Part shown: piece after piece, positions 48,161-56,404 of the stretch
How positions within the stretch are numbered: position 1 is the stretch's first letter
How the letters are laid out: each line of letters opens with the position of its first letter
From: JAWKIW01 sp041394145
Lineage (GTDB): Bacteria > Actinomycetota > Acidimicrobiia > Acidimicrobiales > Acidimicrobilacustridaceae
Reading direction: 5' to 3'
NCBI GenBank assembly: GCA_041394145.1
Contig: JAWKIW010000005.1
Span: forward strand, 124,001 to 188,000
DNA: 64,000 bases
Position numbers and translations under genes: made by a program
The notes under the pieces: generated by a model
Databases searched by the model: none
What the model saw: only the letters and a program-made list of their open reading frames with translations
Told to the model about the DNA's origin: nothing

Positions 48161-48475
48161 TCAGGCGTGGTAGTCGTAGTTCTCCTGGAACATCTGCAGC
48201 GCCTGCTCGTCCATCAGGTCGAAGACCGGGGCGATGTCCCACTCGTACCAGGCGTTGAACTTGCCGACCGCGTCGTTGAGGGCGACGGCGTTGTCGGTCT
48301 CGATGATGGCGCAGCCGCCGAGCTGGTCGGCCCGGCTCACCCACTGCAGGAACTGGGTGTCGGGGTGCGGCGTGTACCGCTTGAAGGCGTCGAGGATGGC
48401 CTTGCCCTCGGCGATGCGCTCGGCGGGGCTGGCGCCCTCGCGGTCGCGCAGCGTCCACGTGATCATGAACTTCAT
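48161..48475 (-). CDS. DUF3303-like small protein
   Basis: 104 residues beginning MKFMITWTLRDREG, with FLQWVSRADQLGGCAIIETD and WYEWDIAPVFDLMDEQA. It resembles the dimeric ferredoxin-like DUF3303 family, which has no known function. AAGGGAGG precedes the ATG. The 220-base gap upstream to 48695 shows nothing else recognisable. Confidence 0.78.
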   Translation of the reverse strand: MKFMITWTLRDREGASPAERIAEGKAILDAFKRYTPHPDTQFLQWVSRADQLGGCAIIETDNAVALNDAVGKFNAWYEWDIAPVFDLMDEQALQMFQENYDYHA

Positions 48476-48695
48476 GTCCTTGCCTCCCTTTGGCCCCCTG
48501 GAGGTCACGGATCGTCGGAGGCGGCGGCGCCGCACTCGTCCCCTCGTCCCACCCGCCGGACCCCAGGTAGGTCCGGTCGCTTGCGAAGCAGCCAACATAG
48601 GTGGCGTGGGCCGTGGCTCGCCGAGATGTTGCCGGGTCGTGACGCCACCGGCGCAGGGCGGCGTCTGATCGACCGAGTGCCCGGGCCACCGCCGG

Positions 48696-49499
48696 TCACT
48701 CGGCGGAGGCCACCTCGATGCGGTCCTGGCGCCACTCGCGGGCCATGTCCAGGGCGAGGTCGGCCCGGTCCAGGATCTCGTCGGTGGTGAACCCGTGGGC
48801 GGGGTAGCAGGCCACGCCGGCCCACACGGTGAGGCCGGGCTCGGCCTCGGCCAGCCGACGGCGGATCCGCTCGACCGTCCAGATGGCACCGGTCTCGGCC
48901 GTGTCCTCCAGCACGAGCGCGTAGCCGCCGTCCATCAGCCGACAGGCCGTGTCGGCCTCGCGGATGGTGCCGGTGATGTGGCGGGCCACCTTCACGGGGT
49001 CGGCCGGGTGGGGCAGGCCGCTCTGCAGCCCCTCGATGACCTCCATCACCACCACGGCCACCGGCTTCAGGTTGCGGCGGGCGGCGGCGATGCGAGCGTC
49101 GAGCGCGACGGTGAAGTAGCCCTCGCTGAACAGCCCGGTGGTGCCGTCGGTGAGGGCGTCGGCCTGGGTGCCCTTGCGCATGGCGGTGAGCTGGATGCGG
49201 CTGGCGAGCTGCTGCTCGAGGTCGGTGCGGGCGTCGGCCTCCTCCGACAGCCGAGCCTCGAGGGCGGTGACCTCCCGGGCCCGCTCCTCGGCCCGGTGCC
49301 GGTTGGCCACGGCCACCCGACCCACGGCGATGGCGGCCACCCCGGCGACGAGCGCGGCGACACCGGCCAGCCCGGCTGGGATGGCCGCGCCCGAGGCTGC
49401 CGCGACGGCGCCGAGCACCGCCCCCGTCAGCCCGGCCGCAGCCCCCAGGACGGCTCGCCGATCCACCCCGATCCATCGGACCGCGGGCCTCGATTTCAA
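48696..49499 (-). CDS. Membrane protein with degenerate GGDEF domain
   Basis: 267 residues. Two N-terminal membrane segments (LGAAAGLTGAVLGAVAAASG, GLAGVAALVAGVAAIAVG), a coiled coil (TALEARLSEEADARTDLEQQ) and a GGDEF-fold domain starting DALTDGTTGLFSEGYFTVAL. The active-site motif reads MDGGYALVLE where GG(D/E)EF is expected, so both catalytic acids are missing. The allosteric-site RxxD is not evident either. It may be a c-di-GMP or nucleotide receptor or simply a scaffold. The start is TTG at 49499 or a later GTG at codon 12. Confidence 0.82.
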   Translation of the reverse strand: MKSRPAVRWIGVDRRAVLGAAAGLTGAVLGAVAAASGAAIPAGLAGVAALVAGVAAIAVGRVAVANRHRAEERAREVTALEARLSEEADARTDLEQQLASRIQLTAMRKGTQADALTDGTTGLFSEGYFTVALDARIAAARRNLKPVAVVVMEVIEGLQSGLPHPADPVKVARHITGTIREADTACRLMDGGYALVLEDTAETGAIWTVERIRRRLAEAEPGLTVWAGVACYPAHGFTTDEILDRADLALDMAREWRQDRIEVASAE

Positions 49500-49520
49500 G
49501 CGCGGCCAAGGGTGAAATCG
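49491..49520. promoter_or_regulatory. Inverted repeat over gene start
   Basis: CGATTTCA and TGAAATCG are perfect 8-base arms with 14 bases between, spanning the TTG start of the degenerate GGDEF gene. It is a candidate operator or start-masking hairpin. Confidence 0.4.
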
Positions 49521-49600
49521 CGCGCACCGCGGCCGATCAGGGCGCCCGCGGCCTCCCCTCCGAGCTTCTCGGCGTTCCTGTCATCCGATTGCGCCCTGGT

Positions 49601-49623
49601 GCGCGCAGAACCATGACGAGAAC
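49601..49623 (-). repeat. 23-nt dispersed repeat, copy B
   Basis: Exact inverted copy of the 23 bases at 3339-3361, again in an intergenic space (the 189-base gap between the GGDEF-like gene and ecm, which otherwise holds only a G-run near 49630). Confidence 0.55.
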
Positions 49624-49688
49624 CCCCGAGGGGGGGTGGGATCGGCCCGAGGTGGGCGGTGGGACCGTCTCGGGGGCGGAGCCGGGCG

Positions 49689-51647
49689 TCAGGCGCCGGC
49701 CAGCTCGGCGATGTCGGCCATGATCCGGCCGATCTCGAAGTCCTTCGGCGTGTAGACGCGGGCGATGCCCCGGTCGAGCAGCGCCGGGCGGTCGTCCTCG
49801 GGGATGATGCCGCCGACCACGACCGGAGCGTCGACGCCGGCCTCGCGCACCAGCCGCAGCACCTCGGGCACCAGCTCGAGGTGGCTGCCCGACAGGATCG
49901 ACAGACCGATCACGTCGACGTCCTCGTCGCGGGCGACGGCCGCGATCTGCTCGGGCGTCAGCCGGATGCCCTGGTAGATGACCTCCATGCCGGCGTCGCG
50001 CGCCGCCACCGCGATCTGCTCGGCGCCGTTGGAGTGGCCGTCGAGGCCCGGCTTGGCGACGAGGAAGCGGGGCGGACCGCTCGGACGCGCCTTGACCCGC
50101 TCGGCCACCTCCCGCAGCGACGTGCTCAGGCCGCCCACACCGGCGGCGGCCGCCACGCCGGTCGGGGCCCGGTACTCGCCGAAGACCTCTCGCAGCACGC
50201 CCGCCCACTCGCCGGTCGTCCCGCCGGCGTGGGCCAGGTCGATGGTGGCGGGCATGATGTTGGTGCCGCCCTCCGCCGCTCGTCGCAGCTCGTCGAGGCT
50301 GCGCTTCACGGCGTCGCTGTCGCGGTTCGACCGCCAGGCCTGGACGTCGGCGATCATCTCGTCGGCGACGGCGGGGTCGACCTTCAAGATGTTCTCCTCG
50401 CCCCCGAGCGGCGACGGCTCGGTCTCGGTGTAGGCGTTGACGCCCACGACCACCTGCTCGCCCGTCTCGATGCGGCGGGTGCGCTCGGTGTTGGACGACA
50501 CCAGGCGACCCTTGAGCTCGTCGATGGCGGCGAAGGCGCCGCCGAGGGCGAGCACGTCGTCGAGCTCGGCGGTGGCGGCGTCGACCAGCTCGGCGGTCTT
50601 GGCCTCCACCACGTGGGAGCCGTCGAAGAGGTCGCCGTGCTCGAGCAGGTCGGACTCGAAGGCCAGCACCTGCTGCATGCGCAGCGACCACTGCTGGTCC
50701 CAGGGCCGGGGCAGGCCGAGGGCCTCGTTCCACGCCGGCAGCTGGATCGAGCGGGCTCGGGCCCGCTTGGACAGGGTGACGGCCAGCATCTCGAGCACGA
50801 TGCGCTGCACGTTGTTCTCGGGCTGGGCCTCGGTGAGCCCGAGGCTGTTGACCTGCACGCCGTAGCGGAAGCGCAGCGCCTTGTCGTCGGTGATGCCGTA
50901 GCGCTCGCGGCCGATGCGCTCCCACATGTCGGTGAAGGCCCGCATCTTGCAGGTCTCCTCCACGAAGCGGATGCCCGCGTTCACGAAGAACGAGATGGCG
51001 GCGAACACGGCCGGGAAGCGGTCGGCCTCGACCTGGCCCGACTCGCGCACGGCGTCGAGCACGTCGATGGCCGTGGCCAGCGAGTAGGCGATCTCCTGCA
51101 CGGGCGTGGCCCCGGCCTCCTGCAGGTGGTAGCTGCACACGTTCATGGGGTTCCACTTGGGGACCCACTCGTTGCAGAACGCGATCATGTCGACGATCAG
51201 GCGCTTGGAGGGCTGGGGCGGGAAGATGTAGGTCCCCCGCGACAGGTACTCCTTGACGATGTCGTTCTGCGTGGTGCCTCGCAGCTGGCGCGATTCGACG
51301 CCGTGGTTCTCGGCGTTGGCGATGTAGAGCCCGAGCAGCCAGGCGGCGGGCGCGTTGATCGTCATCGACGTGTTCATCTCGCCGACCGGGATGCCGTCGA
51401 GCAGCGTCTGCATGTGGCCGAGGTGGGCCACCGGGACACCGACCTTGCCGACCTCGCCGCGCGCCGCGGGATCGTCGGGGTCGTAGCCCGTCTGGGTGGG
51501 GAGGTCGAAGGCGATCGACAGGCCGGTCTGGCCCTTGGCCAGGTTGGTCCGGTACAGCTCGTTGGACGCCTTGGCGGTGGAGTGCCCCGAGTAGGTGCGC
51601 ATCATCCACGGCTTGTCGCGGGTGGGCCTCGCTGCGTCGTCTGCCAT
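49689..51647 (-). CDS. ecm: Ethylmalonyl-CoA mutase (MeaA-type, B12-dependent)
   Basis: 652 residues in one chain. It rearranges ethylmalonyl-CoA to methylsuccinyl-CoA through adenosylcobalamin. The substrate barrel (to about 500) has MMRTYSGHSTAKASNELYR, GQTGLSIAFDLPTQTGYD and GVQVNSLGLTEAQPENN. The C-terminal cobalamin domain has the DxHxxG motif in KPGLDGHSNGAEQIAVAARD, then VIGLSILSGSHLELVPEVL and VGGIIPEDDRPALLDRGI. The Ser-Asn in GHSNG and the lack of a separate beta chain favour ethylmalonyl- over methylmalonyl-CoA mutase. Starts MADDAARPTRDKPWMM. Confidence 0.93.
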   Translation of the reverse strand: MADDAARPTRDKPWMMRTYSGHSTAKASNELYRTNLAKGQTGLSIAFDLPTQTGYDPDDPAARGEVGKVGVPVAHLGHMQTLLDGIPVGEMNTSMTINAPAAWLLGLYIANAENHGVESRQLRGTTQNDIVKEYLSRGTYIFPPQPSKRLIVDMIAFCNEWVPKWNPMNVCSYHLQEAGATPVQEIAYSLATAIDVLDAVRESGQVEADRFPAVFAAISFFVNAGIRFVEETCKMRAFTDMWERIGRERYGITDDKALRFRYGVQVNSLGLTEAQPENNVQRIVLEMLAVTLSKRARARSIQLPAWNEALGLPRPWDQQWSLRMQQVLAFESDLLEHGDLFDGSHVVEAKTAELVDAATAELDDVLALGGAFAAIDELKGRLVSSNTERTRRIETGEQVVVGVNAYTETEPSPLGGEENILKVDPAVADEMIADVQAWRSNRDSDAVKRSLDELRRAAEGGTNIMPATIDLAHAGGTTGEWAGVLREVFGEYRAPTGVAAAAGVGGLSTSLREVAERVKARPSGPPRFLVAKPGLDGHSNGAEQIAVAARDAGMEVIYQGIRLTPEQIAAVARDEDVDVIGLSILSGSHLELVPEVLRLVREAGVDAPVVVGGIIPEDDRPALLDRGIARVYTPKDFEIGRIMADIAELAGA

Positions 51648-51732
51648 GGGACAAGTGTCGCGGCCGCCGGTCGGCGCTGTCATCTCGGGCGCGCTCCCGC
51701 ACGGCGTCGACACGTCCGCGGCACGCGCGCCG

Positions 51733-52404
51733 TCAGCGGTAGGGCGCCCAGGGGTCGACGGGCAGGTCGACGGCGTGGCGCAGCCGGTCGAGGTACTCGG
51801 TGCGGGGGAGGTCGACGGCGCCCAGCGAGCGGAGGTGATCGGTCGTCCACTGCACGTCGAGCAGCTCGGCCCCGCCGTCGCGCAGGATCTCGACGAGGCG
51901 CAGCAGCGCCACCTTGGACGCGTCCCGGGCGGCGTGGAACATCGATTCGCCGGCGAAGAACCCGCCGATGCCGATGCCGTAGAGCCCGCCGACCAGCCGG
52001 CCCTCGGCGTCCCAGGTCTCCACGCTGTGGGCCCAGCCCAACCGGTGCAGGTTCAGGTAGGCGTCCTTGATGCGCGGGGTGATCCAGGCGCCGTCGCGCT
52101 CGGGGTCGCGACAGCCGTCCACGACCGCAGCGAAGGCGGTGTCGACCCTCGCCTCGTAGCGCTTGGCCGACTGTCGCATCGACCGCGTGACTCGAAGGCC
52201 GTCGAGGGGGATCACGCCGCGCGGGTCGGGCGACCACCACGCCATCGGCCCGTCGTGGTGGGCCGGCATGGGGAACAGGCCCTGTCGGTAGGCGGCCAGC
52301 ACCGTCCCCGGTTCGAGGTCCGCGCCGATGCCCACCACGCCGTGCTCGTCGGCGGTCCCTGCCGGGGGGAACGACCAGCGGCTCGGCGGTGGTTCGACGC
52401 GCAT
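51733..52404 (-). CDS. aat: Leucyl/phenylalanyl-tRNA-protein transferase
   Basis: 223 residues. Attaches Leu or Phe to N-terminal basic residues, marking proteins for ClpS/ClpAP degradation. RQGLFPMPAHHDGPMAWWSP, DPRGVIPLDGLRVTRSMRQS, AWITPRIKDAYLNLHRLGWA, HSVETWDAEGRLVGGLYGI and GESMFHAARDASKVAL are diagnostic. Length slightly below the usual 230-240. Confidence 0.96.
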   Translation of the reverse strand: MRVEPPPSRWSFPPAGTADEHGVVGIGADLEPGTVLAAYRQGLFPMPAHHDGPMAWWSPDPRGVIPLDGLRVTRSMRQSAKRYEARVDTAFAAVVDGCRDPERDGAWITPRIKDAYLNLHRLGWAHSVETWDAEGRLVGGLYGIGIGGFFAGESMFHAARDASKVALLRLVEILRDGGAELLDVQWTTDHLRSLGAVDLPRTEYLDRLRHAVDLPVDPWAPYR

Positions 52405-52471
52405 CGTCGATGTTGTAGCGCGCGGTGCCGGCGGCAGGCCCCGTCGAGGCGACCCGCGAGGCGGTCGCCGG

Positions 52472-53650
52472 TCAGAGCGAGCCGAGGGCGGCGACGAAGG
52501 ACGGGATGGTGTCGGTGCTGAGGGCGGCGACGTTCATCCGGCCGTTGGCGACGAGGTACACGGCGTGCTCGTCGCGGAGGCGCTGCACCTCGGCCGGGGT
52601 GCAGCCGGTGAGCCCGAACATGCCTCGGCCGTCGGCCACGTCGGGGCAGCGGTCGACCCCCTGGCGCTCGAGCTCTGCCGCCAGCTCGACGCGCAGGCCG
52701 TTGATCCGCGCCCGCATGGTGGCCAGCTCCTCGACCCACTCCGCCCGCAGCTCCGGGTCGCCCAGGATGGTCGACACGATCGCCCCGCCGTGCACCGGGG
52801 GGTTGGAGTAGATGGATCGGGCGCAGGCCTTGACCCGGCTGTGGACCGAGTCGGCCAGCTCGGCGGTGGCGGCGATGGTGACCAGGGCGCCGACCCGCTC
52901 GCCGTACAGGCCCATGTTCTTGGAGAAGCTGAGGCACACGGCGAGGTCGACGCCTGCTGCGTTCAGGATCCGCACCGGCTCGGTGTCGGGCTCGAGCCCG
53001 TCGCCGATGCCGGCGTAGGCGAGGTCGACCACGGCCAGCGCGCCGCGCTCGGCCAGCAGGCGGCCCACCTCCTCCCAGGCGGCGAGGTCGAGGTCGAACC
53101 CGGTGGGGTTGTGGCAGCAGCCGTGCAGCACGACGGCGTCGCCGTCGCGCACCGCGGACAGGTCGGCCAGCATCGCCTCGGGCTGCAGCTCGTTGGCGGC
53201 GGCGTCGTAGTAGCGGTAGCCGGTCACCGACAGGTCGGCGTCGGCGAAGATGGGCTTGTGGTTGGGCCAGGTCGGCTCGCTCAGCCACACGGTCGATCGG
53301 GGGTTGGTCACCCAGGTGAGGCGGGCGGCGACCGACAGCGCCCCGGTGCCGCCCGGTGCCTGGGCCACCCGCAGGGTCGCGGGGGCGTCGGGGTCACCGG
53401 GGAAGAGCAGGCCGGCCACGCCGTCGGCGAAGGCGGCCGAGCCGGCGATCGGCAGGTAGGTCTTGGTGTCCTCGGCGTCGATGTGGCGCTGCTGGGCGGC
53501 TCGCACCGCGTCGAAGACGGGCGTGCGACCGCTGTCGTCGCAGTACACGCCGACGGTGAGGTTGACCTTGCCGTCCCGGTCGTCGGCCTTGAACAGCTCG
53601 GTCAGCCCGAGGATCGGGTCGGGTGGGGCGGGTTGCACGGAGCGGTACAC
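52472..53650 (-). CDS. Aromatic/aspartate aminotransferase (class I)
   Basis: 392-residue PLP enzyme of the AspC/TyrB group: NLTVGVYCDDSGRTPVFDAV, YLPIAGSAAFADGVAGLLF, APGGTGALSVAARL, WPNHKPIFADADL, HGCCHNPTGFDL, VVDLAYAGIGDGLE and the PLP lysine in SFSKNMGLYGERVGAL. The C-terminus GRMNVAALSTDTI carries the substrate carboxylate arginine. It would transaminate aspartate or aromatic amino acids with 2-oxoglutarate. Confidence 0.95.
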   Translation of the reverse strand: MYRSVQPAPPDPILGLTELFKADDRDGKVNLTVGVYCDDSGRTPVFDAVRAAQQRHIDAEDTKTYLPIAGSAAFADGVAGLLFPGDPDAPATLRVAQAPGGTGALSVAARLTWVTNPRSTVWLSEPTWPNHKPIFADADLSVTGYRYYDAAANELQPEAMLADLSAVRDGDAVVLHGCCHNPTGFDLDLAAWEEVGRLLAERGALAVVDLAYAGIGDGLEPDTEPVRILNAAGVDLAVCLSFSKNMGLYGERVGALVTIAATAELADSVHSRVKACARSIYSNPPVHGGAIVSTILGDPELRAEWVEELATMRARINGLRVELAAELERQGVDRCPDVADGRGMFGLTGCTPAEVQRLRDEHAVYLVANGRMNVAALSTDTIPSFVAALGSL

Positions 53651-53785
53651 GCGGCTCTCCCGGGGAGCGTGGGGTGGGGCGCGGCGGGACGCGCTGGTGA
53701 AGTCTGGCCGACCGGCCCATCGGCCGGGAAGTCGGTTGTGGCCGGTGCACGCCCCGGCGGACCCGGCGACCGGGCCCGGAACGGA

Positions 53786-54640
53786 TCAGTGCCCGTAGTG
53801 GTAGAAGCCCTGGCCGGACTTCCGCCCGAGGAGCCCGGCGGTGACCATGCGGCGCAGGCGGGGGGCCGGCGCGTAGTTCGGGTCGTTGAACTCGGTGTAG
53901 AGGGCGTCGAGGATGGCCAGCGAGGTGTCGAGGCCGACCAGGTCGAGCAGGGCGAACGGCCCCATCGGGAAGTTGCACCCGCCCTTCATGGCGGTGTCGA
54001 TGTCCTCCATCGAGGCGGTGCCGTTCTCGAGCATGCGCACGGCGTTGTTGAGGTAGGGGAACAGCAGCGCGTTGACGATGAAGCCGGCCTGGTCCTTCAC
54101 GATGACCGGATCCTTGCCACAGGTGTCGGCGAAGTCGCGCACCCGGTCGACGGTCTCGTCGGACGTGACCAGGGTCCGCACGATCTCGATGAGCGACATC
54201 ATCGGCGCCGGGTTGAAGAAGTGCACGCCCACCACCAGCTCGGGCTTGTGGGTCTCCATCGCCATCTCGATGACGGGCAGGGTCGAGGTGTTGGTGGCGA
54301 GGATGGCGTCGTCCTTGCAGATGTGGTTGAGCTCGCGGAACAGCTCCTTCTTGACCGCGAGGTCCTCGACCACCGACTCCACGACGAGGTCGCAGTCGGC
54401 CAGCTCGTGCAGCGAGGAGGTGGCCGTGACCCGGGCCAGGGCCGCCGCCTTGTCGGCCTCCTCGAGCTTGCCCTTGTCGACCTGCTTGGTGAGGGACTTC
54501 TCCATGGCGAGCACCATGGCGTCGGCCGTGGCCTGCTGGCGGGACCGCAGCACCACCTCGAAGCCCGACTTGGCGGCCACCTCGGCGATGCCCGACCCCA
54601 TGATCCCCGAACCAACGATGCCCACGCGCTTGATCGTCAT
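53786..54640 (-). CDS. 3-hydroxybutyryl-CoA dehydrogenase
   Basis: 284 residues. NAD(P) fold VGIVGSGIMGSGIAEVAA, then SVVEDLAVKKELFRELN, ATNTSTLPVIEMA, the catalytic His in VGVHFFNPAPMM, KDQAGFIVNALLFPYLNNA and GCNFPMGPFALLDLVGLD. It interconverts acetoacetyl-CoA and 3-hydroxybutyryl-CoA, the step after the thiolase in C4 metabolism. ATG fixed by the -10 hexamer 7 bases upstream. Confidence 0.95.
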   Translation of the reverse strand: MTIKRVGIVGSGIMGSGIAEVAAKSGFEVVLRSRQQATADAMVLAMEKSLTKQVDKGKLEEADKAAALARVTATSSLHELADCDLVVESVVEDLAVKKELFRELNHICKDDAILATNTSTLPVIEMAMETHKPELVVGVHFFNPAPMMSLIEIVRTLVTSDETVDRVRDFADTCGKDPVIVKDQAGFIVNALLFPYLNNAVRMLENGTASMEDIDTAMKGGCNFPMGPFALLDLVGLDTSLAILDALYTEFNDPNYAPAPRLRRMVTAGLLGRKSGQGFYHYGH

Positions 54641-54647
54641 GGCCGCG

Positions 54648-54653
54648 ACGTTA
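54648..54653 (-). promoter_or_regulatory. -10 hexamer of 3-hydroxybutyryl-CoA dehydrogenase gene
   Basis: TAACGT on the minus strand, 7 bases before the ATG at 54640. Confidence 0.45.
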
Positions 54654-54746
54654 CCGACCGGTAGGGTCCGCCCGCCAACGCCGCTCGGGCTCCGGCCGTC
54701 CTCGACCGGCACCGCGGCGCCCGTTCGGCGCTCCGAGTGCGACGGA

Positions 54747-54752
54747 TAGGGT
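54747..54752 (+). promoter_or_regulatory. -10 hexamer of S51-like gene
   Basis: TAGGGT, 8 bases before the ATG at 54761. Confidence 0.5.
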
Positions 54753-54760
54753 GGCGGCCC

Positions 54761-55423
54761 ATGACGAGCGGAACCCTGGCCCTGGTCGGCGGTGGCGAGT
54801 GGACCGACGGCTGCACCTTCGATGCCGAGCTGCTCGAGGCCCGCGGCGGGCGCGAGGTGGTGGTGCTGCCCACCGGCTCGGCCTACGAGAACCCCGCCGC
54901 CGTGGTGGCCCGGGCCGGTGCGTGGTTCGCCGGGCTGGGGGCCGACGTCGTCGAGGCGCCGGTGCTGACCCGGCGTGACGGCTTCGCCGAGGAGAACCTG
55001 GCCCTGGTGGCCAACGCCCGCTTCGTGTACGTGGCCGGCGCCTCGGCCATGCACCTGCGGTCGGTGCTCAAGGACTCCCCCCTCTTCGAGGCCCTCACCA
55101 CCGTGCTCGCCGACGGTGGGGTGCTGGCCGGCACCGCCGCCGGCGCCGACGTGCTGTGCGACCCGATGGTCGACTCCCGGGGCGGGGCCTTCACCGTGGG
55201 CCTCGGCGTCGTCGCGGGGCTGGCGGTGATCCCGCGGTCCAACACCTGGTCGCGCGACAAGATCCATCGGACCGTGCAGCTCGCCCCGCCCGGTCTGGTG
55301 CTGGCGGAGCTGCCCGAGGCGACCGCTCTGATCCGGCGCGACGGGACGTGGCGCTCGGCGGGTGTGGGCGAGGTGCAGGTCTTCCGCGACGGCGCCCTCA
55401 CCGATCTCGCCGCCCTCCCCTGA
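54761..55423 (+). CDS. Peptidase S51/cyanophycinase-like protein without nucleophile
   Basis: 220 residues. The flavodoxin-like fold of the S51/class I amidotransferase-like group is seen in LALVGGGEWTDGCTFDAELL, EVVVLPTGSAYENPAAVV and VYVAGASAMHLRSVLKDS. The nucleophile elbow GTSAGA reads GTAAGADVL, so the serine is alanine. The later histidine region is VIPRSNTWSRDKIHRTVQLA. It is probably not a peptidase; a binding role is possible. Confidence 0.8.
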   Translation: MTSGTLALVGGGEWTDGCTFDAELLEARGGREVVVLPTGSAYENPAAVVARAGAWFAGLGADVVEAPVLTRRDGFAEENLALVANARFVYVAGASAMHLRSVLKDSPLFEALTTVLADGGVLAGTAAGADVLCDPMVDSRGGAFTVGLGVVAGLAVIPRSNTWSRDKIHRTVQLAPPGLVLAELPEATALIRRDGTWRSAGVGEVQVFRDGALTDLAALP

Positions 55424-55513
55424 GCCGGGCCGCGACCACCGGCGTCGCCGCTGGTGCGGGGCCGCGGGGCCCGAGCCCGGTTCCCGGGCCGATGCGTCCG
55501 GGTCCCGAGCGGA

Positions 55514-56332
55514 TCAGGTCTCGGTGATCTTGACGGTGGTGATGGTGACCGGGTCCGACGGCGTGCCCGACGGGCTGCCACCGTCGGAGATGGCCTTCAC
55601 CGTGGTGTCGTAGCCCTGGGTGACCTGGCCGAACAGCGAGTACTGCGGCCCGGGCAGCGGGTTGGGGCCCGTCCAGATGAAGAACTGGCTGCCGTTGGTG
55701 TTCGGGCCGGAGTTGGCCATGGCGACCGAACCGGGCACGTACTCGGCCACCGAGGACGGCAGCTCGTCGCCGATCTGGTATCCGGGGTTGCCCGTGCCGG
55801 CCGGGTTGCCGGTGGCGTCGCCGCCCTGCACGACGAACCCGGGGATGACCCGGTGGAAGGGGACGCCGTCGAAGTAGCCGTAGCGCGCCAGCACCACGAA
55901 GTTGTTGACGGTGTTCGGTGCCTTCTTGGCGTCGAGGGCGATGGTGAAGTCGCCCTTGGTCGTCGAGACCAGGGCCGTGTAGGTCTTGTTCGGGTCGATG
56001 CACATCGGTGGGGCCTCGCTGAACGACGTGGTGCGCTGGGCCGTGCCGTCGGCCGGTGGGCAGGGCGTCGGGCCGGTGATCGAGGCCCCGAGCGGCAGCA
56101 ACGTGCCCGGCGAGCTCGTGGTCGCCGTGGTCCCCGACGTCGACTGCTCGGTGGGCTGGTTGTCGTTGCGGCGCACGAAGGCCAGCACCAGGAAGAGGGC
56201 GACGAACACGCCGGCGAAGATCGCCGCGGTGGTGAAGCGCCGCCGGTTCTCCGCCTTCTTCTGCTCGCGGCGAGCCTCCTCGATCCGGGCCTGCCGGCCC
56301 GCCTTCTGGCGCTCACGCTTGGCGGTCCCCAT
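55514..56332 (-). CDS. Membrane-anchored cyclophilin-type peptidyl-prolyl isomerase
   Basis: 272 residues. A basic coiled N-terminus (KRERQKAGRQARIEEARREQ), one membrane helix (FTTAAIFAGVFVALFLVLAF), a Ser/Thr linker, then the cyclophilin domain with the active residues in YFDGVPFHRVIPGFVVQGGD and NSGPNTNGSQFFIWTG. The domain faces outside and should help fold secreted proteins. Tandem with a degenerate paralogue upstream. Confidence 0.93.
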   Translation of the reverse strand: MGTAKRERQKAGRQARIEEARREQKKAENRRRFTTAAIFAGVFVALFLVLAFVRRNDNQPTEQSTSGTTATTSSPGTLLPLGASITGPTPCPPADGTAQRTTSFSEAPPMCIDPNKTYTALVSTTKGDFTIALDAKKAPNTVNNFVVLARYGYFDGVPFHRVIPGFVVQGGDATGNPAGTGNPGYQIGDELPSSVAEYVPGSVAMANSGPNTNGSQFFIWTGPNPLPGPQYSLFGQVTQGYDTTVKAISDGGSPSGTPSDPVTITTVKITET

Positions 56333-56340
56333 GGCGGCGC

Positions 56341-56346
56341 AACCTA
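56341..56346 (-). promoter_or_regulatory. -10 hexamer of cyclophilin gene
   Basis: TAGGTT on the minus strand, 8 bases before the ATG at 56332. Confidence 0.5.
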
Positions 56347-56404
56347 CCAACCGGTCCGAACGGCGGACCAGGCAGCCTCCGGCGGCCGGGACCGCGCGAG
56401 GGCG

